From Neoceratodus forsteri (lineage: Eukaryota > Chordata > Ceratodontiformes > Ceratodontidae): 64,000 nucleotides of DNA. Below the pieces are notes generated by a model that was given only the letters and a program-made list of their open reading frames with translations, was not told the origin of the DNA and made no database searches. The translations under genes were made by a program, and so were the position numbers. Position 1 is the first letter of the stretch; every line of letters starts with the position of its first letter. Location of the stretch: the NCBI GenBank assembly GCA_016271365.2, contig CM057449.1, positions 1,567,380,501-1,567,444,500 on the forward strand, in the 5' to 3' direction. Of this stretch, positions 58,778 through 64,000 are shown piece after piece.

Positions 58778-61222
58778 TCAGATACGGACGCCAGAACTGC
58801 ACGCAGTACCCAGGTGTGGTCTAACTAATGACCTATACAGTGGCAGAATCACTCCTCCCTCCTTGAGGATATACCTTGCAATACAACCCAGCATTTTGTT
58901 GGCCTTTGCAGCTGCCTTCCTACACTGTGCCGAGTTGTTCATTGACCCTGTGATGAGCACACCCAGATCCTTCTCCTCCTCTGTCTGGGCTAGCTGCACT
59001 CCCCCTAGCTGGTAAGTCCTCCGTGGGTTCTTCATCCCAAAATGCATCACCTTGCACTTTTTGGCATTAAAGCCCAGTTGCCAGGTGTCTGACCAGGTTT
59101 CAAGCTTTGCCAGATCATCCTGCAACCCCTGCCATCCCCCTAGGTCATCCACCACCGCGCCAACCTTGGTATCATCAGCAAACAGACTGATCTTGCTCGT
59201 GATGTCCCATGATATGTCTGCAATGAATATCCCAAACAACACTGATCCCAACACCGAGCTCTATGGGACACGCTCGTTACTGCCCTTGGGTGTGAGAGCT
59301 CCCCACCCACCACCACCCTCTGTTGCCTTCCTGCAACCAGTTTCCTACCCATCTCACCAGCATTGCACCTGCCCCTGTGCCTACTAACTTCCTTCCCAGC
59401 CTTCCATGTGGCACTGAGTCGAATGCCTTACTGAAGTCCAGATACAGGACATCCACTGCATGTCCCCTGTCCAGTTGCCTAGTTACCCAGTCATAGAACC
59501 CGACCAGGTTGGTTTGGCAGGATCGCCACGATGAAGCCATGCTGTCTGCTGTCCTGTAGTCCTTGGCCTCTAAGAGGGCCACCAGCCTCTCCTTCAGGAT
59601 AGTCTCCATTAGCTTACCCACGATGGATGTGAGGCTCACTGGTCTGCAGTTTCCGGTTCATCCTTAGGGCCACTCTTGTGAAGGGGCACCACATGAGCCA
59701 TCCTCCAGTCCTGAGGTACACACCCGAATGTAGTGAGGCATTAAATAGGTCTGCCAAAGGTCCTGCAAGGACCTCTGCCAGCTCCTTCAGTACCCTGGGG
59801 TGGATGCCATCTGGGCCTGGTGCCTTGTCCACCCTCAGTGCCTTCAAACCCTCTTGAACTCTGCCCTCCATGATTTCCCCATCTGTCACCACTTCCCCCC
59901 CTGCGTCTGCCATTTCACCCATCTTGGGTGTCACCCCCCTCTTCTCTTTAGTAAATACTGAGCAGAAGTACTCATTTAGTGCTTCTGCCTTATCGTACCC
60001 TACTTCCACCCAACCCCCTCCTTCCTAATCCTTACTATGTGGTCTTACAGCTCCTTTTCTCCCTGATGTACTTAAAGAGTCCTTCTCCCCTTCTTAATGC
60101 CTTGTGCCAGCCTGAGTTCGTAGATGCTTTGGCTCCCCTTACCCTTGTCACCTCCTTCGATTCTGTCAAGTACTCCTCTCTGTCCTCCCCCTCCTGTTTT
60201 CTTGTATTTCCTAAAGGCAGCTCTTTTCCTCCTTACCTTTTCCATGACCTCCTTGTAACCAGCTCGGTTTCTGCTTCCTAGCCTTCTTGCTCTGGGCTTT
60301 GCAGCAGTTTTGGTTGCCTCCACTATCCCCAACTATGAGCTCCCATCTCTGGTTAGTATCCATACTAGATTGAATTCTGGCCAGGTACCCTTTACCACTT
60401 CCCCCATCCTCCCAAAGTCAGCCCTCCTGAAGTCCAGCACTCTTGTGCCAGATTCCACTCCTTCCTTGCCCATATCCAATGTGAGCCATACTGAGTGGTG
60501 GTCACTCCCTGACAGCGGTTCCTCCACTGTAAGTTCTCTCCAAAGTCCCCATTTGCCAGCACAAGGTCAAGGATTCCCTAACCTGGTTGGTTCACTGACC
60601 ATTGCAGCAGGAGCTGTCCTGGAAGGCATCCAGCAGTACCTGCTCCCTTCTGTTCCTGGTTGTTGGGTGCTCCAGTCCACTCCTGGCATGTTGAAGTCCC
60701 CACAATCACCACACTACCCTTCTCGCAGGTCCTCCTGATCTGTCCCGCTAGTTCCTGTCTAACTCCTCCATCTGAGATGGTGGCCTGTACCACTCCCATA
60801 CTAAGACTCCTATTCTTGGAATCCTGGATTTGAAGTGACTCTGTACTATCCTCCTCCCTTCCTCCTTACACACTTCAGTCCTTCCTTCATATATAGTGCC
60901 ACCCCCTCCTTTCCCAGTCACCCTGTCCCTGAAATAACCTGTACCCTGGTACAGACAGGTCCCAGTCATTATATTGGGTGGCCCATGTTTCCGTGATGGC
61001 TGCAATGTCCACCTCTCCCTCTGCCATGAGAACCTGCAACTCTGCAGTTTTCCTCCCAAGGCTCCTAGCATTAAGGGTAACCACTTCCACCCTTTCCCCT
61101 CCTCCCATCCTGCCCTCCTTTCCTAGCATCACCAACAGTACTTGCCATTTGTCCTTTGTCACTGTTATGGGGGTAAGCTCATATGGTTTCCCAACCTGTG
61201 GTCTCTGCATATCTCTTCCCAA
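58778..61222 (-). pseudogene. CR1 ORF2: endonuclease and reverse transcriptase, broken
   Basis: Endonuclease: TLNARSLGRKTAELQVL and AITETWATQYNDWDLSV near 61110-60990 keep the Asn and Glu of the active site. YRPPSQMEELDR lies at 60755. GTST at 60700 stands where the family has GDFN, so that Asp is lost. LSGSDHHSVWLTL at 60500 keeps the SDH motif. RT: VDKAPGPDGIHPRVLKELAE at 59840, TSIVGKLMETILKERLV, RSCQTNLVGFYDWVTRQLD and DFSKAFDSVPHGRLGRKL at 59430. The catalytic LFADDTKVGAVVDD lies at 59190, with LGFNAKKCKVMHFG after it. About six frame changes. Confidence 0.92.
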
Positions 61223-61257
61223 CTGCCACCCCCACTCCTAGTTTAAACTCCCAACTT

Positions 61258-62444
61258 CTATATATTCTTCCATCCTCTGCTCAACACTTTCTTTCCTTCC
61301 TCACTCAAGTGTAGTCTGTCCTTGGCATAGAGACTACTGTCCTCCCAGGTCCCTCCCACCCCCAACAGCCCATACCCTTTAGCACAACACCAGGTTCTTA
61401 GCCATCTGTTAAATTCTCTATTCTCAGCTTTCTTGTTGTGCTTGCCTTTGTACCGAAGTATCTTGGAAAAGTTACTGATCTTTCTGCCCCTCACATAATT
61501 GTGCTAGTTCCTCAAACCTCCTCTGGACTATATCCACTGTCTTGTCAGCCAGGTCGTTTGTCCCAAGATGTATAATTAAATGAGGCTTGTCCCTCCCTTC
61601 TAGCATATTTCAGAACAGACTGTCCCACCCTTTCACTGTCATTCCTGGCATGGCCTCCACCCAAATGCGACTATGCCTCTCGCCTTGCTACCCACCTAAC
61701 TCCTCTTAGTATTGAGTCCCCAGCACTAGATTCCACCCTCTTACTCTCTGCTTGCTTCCTTTCATCTCCCTCCCTCATTTCCAGCTCCTCTTCTTCCTCC
61801 TGCATTATTATGCCCTTTTACCCTGTTGCAGTTCTCCCAGCAGAACTTCCCCGCTCCAGTTCGGTCCAGGCATTTATCAATTACTCCTCTAATTTCATCA
61901 CTTCCCTCCTCCACCTTCTTCCTCTCTAGCAGTGCAAAACTATTTTCTAGATCCTTCACAATGCCTGCTCCTCTCTCTGCATAGTAACCTGTTCTCTCCT
62001 TTCCACTCCATGACTTTTGCCACTTCTTCGCCTCCCCTCACAAGTCCCTATTGCCTCCTTCCATTTGACTTTTGTCTCCTGACCTGGTTTCCCCGGCAAT
62101 CATTCTTCCTGGCCTGGGCCCCTTTGTCTCTGTTTCCCTTCTTCTGACCCTCTCCTCACCACTGCTGGCTTAAATTGCCCTCCCTCAGCTCCCCTTCTTC
62201 CTCCTTCCAGTATTGGGCTAAACCCACCCCCAATCTGCCTTGCCTGTCTTAGTTCCTCCTGCAGACCCTCAATCTCCTTTCTAAGTTTTTCTATGTGGTT
62301 GCACACTAAACATCCTCCCACTCTCCAGGCAATGTTTAGAAAGATTGGTGCACCGCAGTTGTTGCAACTACCACCTACCCATTGCTGTCGTTGCCCACCA
62401 GCGACCCCCACCCTTCCAGATGCAGGATACCAAACACTCCCCAA
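61258..62444 (-). pseudogene. CR1 ORF1 with Cys-rich head and esterase-like tail, broken
   Basis: The N-terminal part (62444-62100) has a Cys cluster (CNNCGAPIF, then CLVCNHIEKL) followed by a coiled-coil-like stretch, LRKEIEGLQEELRQARQIG, and a basic end. A second helical piece lies at 61959-61762. The C-terminal part (61494-61258) reads LLGVGGTWEDSSLYAKDRLH, the end of the SGNH-hydrolase-like esterase domain known in CR1 ORF1, with Asp and His of the active site in the D-x-L-H-L-S segment. Between them the LILGTNDL region near 61570 can be recognised in a different frame. Frame broken at least three times. Confidence 0.82.
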
Positions 62445-62770
62445 GTCCCCACTCTCCCTCTATCAGTGTAAAACATTCTTTTGTCCCTTACCTCCTTTGT
62501 TGCACACGTTTAGATATGTTGAGCAACTGCTTTTATATTCCTATCCACACTCAAAAATACTTTAAGTAGCCATTGCACAACCTTCTTCAACTCCTACTCC
62601 TCCTTTACCCAATGCAATAACTATGTGAAGTAATAATGAAAGCCTAGATTTGCATTACTTCCCTTCCACTGAGAGAGCAGTCACCTCTTCACTTGCTGCA
62701 GTTCCTTTCCTGGATGTCTGCTTCTGTTATGACAGGTGCAAATCCTTTGCCTGTTTGAGGAAGTGATGTC

Positions 62771-63398
62771 AGAACCCTAGTACAAAGGAATAATTGACCA
62801 GGGGTGGGTGGGGTGAGGGTTTGGGTGGGTGGGACCAGCCCAAGTCCTCCGAAACAATCAGGTAGCTGAGGCCTCTAGTCAGACAATTAGCACCCTTCCC
62901 CCACTCAAAACTTTGCAGCTAGTGAAGCCAGCAACAATGAATCAATTCTACTCAAAGCCCCAACATAGGTTTGCTACCCAAGAAACAAGACACCAATTCA
63001 AACAGCTACCAACAATACATCAAAATAGGTTTGGAATTATAAGATATAGGTCTCCAATTCAAAGAAACAGACCAGTTAAATTACACCAATTATGTTTAAA
63101 AGAGAAGAAATAGGCCTCTACAAATGCAGCCTGCCACACCGTAAACCAAACAAATGAGCCCACTTTTAGCTACCAAATCAGGTTTAAAAATTCCAACAGC
63201 CCCAAACAATACCCTGCTAGCCCCTTAGTAGTAAGAAAGAAAATAAACATTCTACCAAGTAGAATCCATGAAAAACAATGTAAAACAAGAAGCTACTGTA
63301 CTGTAGATCTGATCCTGTCCCCCTTCCAGTTCCTACAGTAATGCTTAAAATCTAAATGTTGTATGTGCTGATTTGTTGTTTAGAATTAAGTCATTTTA
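62771..63398. other. No gene recognised
   Basis: A-rich sequence. It has a 94-codon plus frame (62829-63113) without domain or bias. It may be 5' flank or untranslated sequence of the CR1. Confidence 0.3.
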
Positions 63399-63539
63399 TC
63401 AATGATTTGGCCCAACACTATGAATATTTTGGGTTAACAGTACACCTTGGTTGTAATGTTCAGTTTTGAAGTCATTATATTGGAGTCCACTCTGGATCTG
63501 AACAGTCGCATTCACTCCTGAAGCTTGAAGATTCATCAG

Positions 63540-63946
63540 CAGAAGTTTATTCATTGGCTGCTGATGTGTCATTTTCAGTGTCATCATCTCCTATACAATC
63601 AATCAATCATTGGCACTGTGGTCGAATATTTTTGTTTGATCTTCTGTGTGTGTCTTTGAGGTGTTGACTCACCTTCATCATCTGCCTCATCTCTGTCAGC
63701 TGCACATCATCGGCCAGATAACCTTCCACCCTTTCTTCTATGATGTAGGATGTCAGGTAACTGAAACCCAGTGAACCACACAGGTTTCAGCGTTTCATCC
63801 TCTTGTTTCCATCCTGACAAACAAGGATCAACTTTTGGGGTTTCCAACTCTGTGCAGTGGCGCCAATAGTAGGCTATGAGATTTGCTCTCTTTATGTGCT
63901 GATATAGGCTCTCTGGGTCTGGTAGAATCATTTGCATAGCCTTCAC
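63540..63946 (-). pseudogene. C-terminal piece of an unrecognised, probably element-borne protein
   Basis: The 79-codon minus frame has LPDPESLYQHIKRANLIAYY, then WRHC, ETPKVDPCLSGWKQEDETLK, and PVWFTGFQLPDILHH. I recall this block (xHIKRAxYQxxxW..., then GW...W...PxP) as a common C-terminal region of repeated, uncharacterised animal proteins, where it precedes Cys-rich and acidic tails. After a shift another frame continues CAADRDEADDEG, followed by a gtgagt donor, and beyond 63600 DDDTENDTSAANE ends at TAA. An in-frame stop just upstream cuts the N-terminal side. I can give no function. Confidence 0.45.
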
Positions 63947-64000
63947 TTTCAGGTTACTGTATTGCCTTACTCATGTGTCTACGAGATCCTCTCCTCCTGT

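Larger units (their letters stand above)
58282..62770 (-). mobile_element. CR1 LINE, nearly full length
   Basis: A minus-strand CR1 of about 4.5 kb. It carries a 5' region (about 62770-62450), ORF1 (62444 to 61258), ORF2 (61222 to 58778) and a 3' terminus at 58282 that closely matches that of copy A (aagtctgctcaaatgtgcag in both). This is the reference copy used to recognise the insertions in copy A. The exact 5' end is not visible. Confidence 0.9.

Overview
This window is vertebrate nuclear DNA. It is almost entirely intron and mobile DNA, with no bacterial-type gene organisation. The only host coding sequence I can support is two exons on the minus strand. Exon 17316-17470 encodes 51 residues that align with TGFBRAP1 (the Vps3-type subunit of the CORVET endosomal tethering complex), at the join between its CNH beta-propeller and its alpha-solenoid. 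Exon 54273-54394 lies upstream in the same gene. It ends in phase 1 at a GTGAGT donor and would supply the missing first base of the other exon's split glycine codon. If both exons are right, a single intron of about 36.8 kb fills the middle of the window, and every element between them is intronic. I found no flanking exon in the remaining 17 kb (3' side) or 9.6 kb (5' side), so the neighbouring introns are also long.

The repeats point to a non-mammalian vertebrate with a large genome rich in CR1 and L2. There are several CR1 subfamilies, older CR1/L3-like fragments, an L2, two or more LINEs of another CR1/L2-group family, a Tx1-clade LINE, tRNA-derived SINEs with a MIR/CORE-like body, a DIRS/LAP2-alpha-like gag remnant, a hAT and Harbinger elements. 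This suits a lungfish best. Coelacanth, caecilian, turtle or tuatara cannot be excluded by eye.

Layout. 0-3.4 kb: gag-like remnant. 3.7-10 kb: a minus-strand CR1 split by a plus-strand CR1 and by a hAT foldback element with a perfect 8-bp target duplication. 10-14.7 kb: SINE pieces, a 130-bp tandem array, LINE debris. 16.6-17.5 kb: a MITE beside the 51-codon exon. 19.4-21.2 kb: a Harbinger-type foldback containing a perfect 47-bp-arm palindrome. 22.15-29.13 kb: a Harbinger element with three intron-containing genes (HARBI1-type transposase, NAIF1-like Myb/SANT protein on the opposite strand, and a second Myb/trihelix protein). 32-36 kb: old CR1 pieces and two SINEs. 36.2-42.5 kb: the Tx1-clade LINE. 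42.5-53 kb: CR1, L3-like and other LINE copies, again nested. 54.3 kb: upstream exon. 55.8-57.2 kb: L2. 58.3-62.7 kb: a nearly full-length CR1 with an ORF1 carrying an esterase-like tail. 63.6-63.9 kb: fragment of an unrecognised protein.

All mobile-element genes show stops, frameshifts or lost catalytic residues, with the third Harbinger gene the best preserved. All assignments come from reading the sequence. No database search was run.
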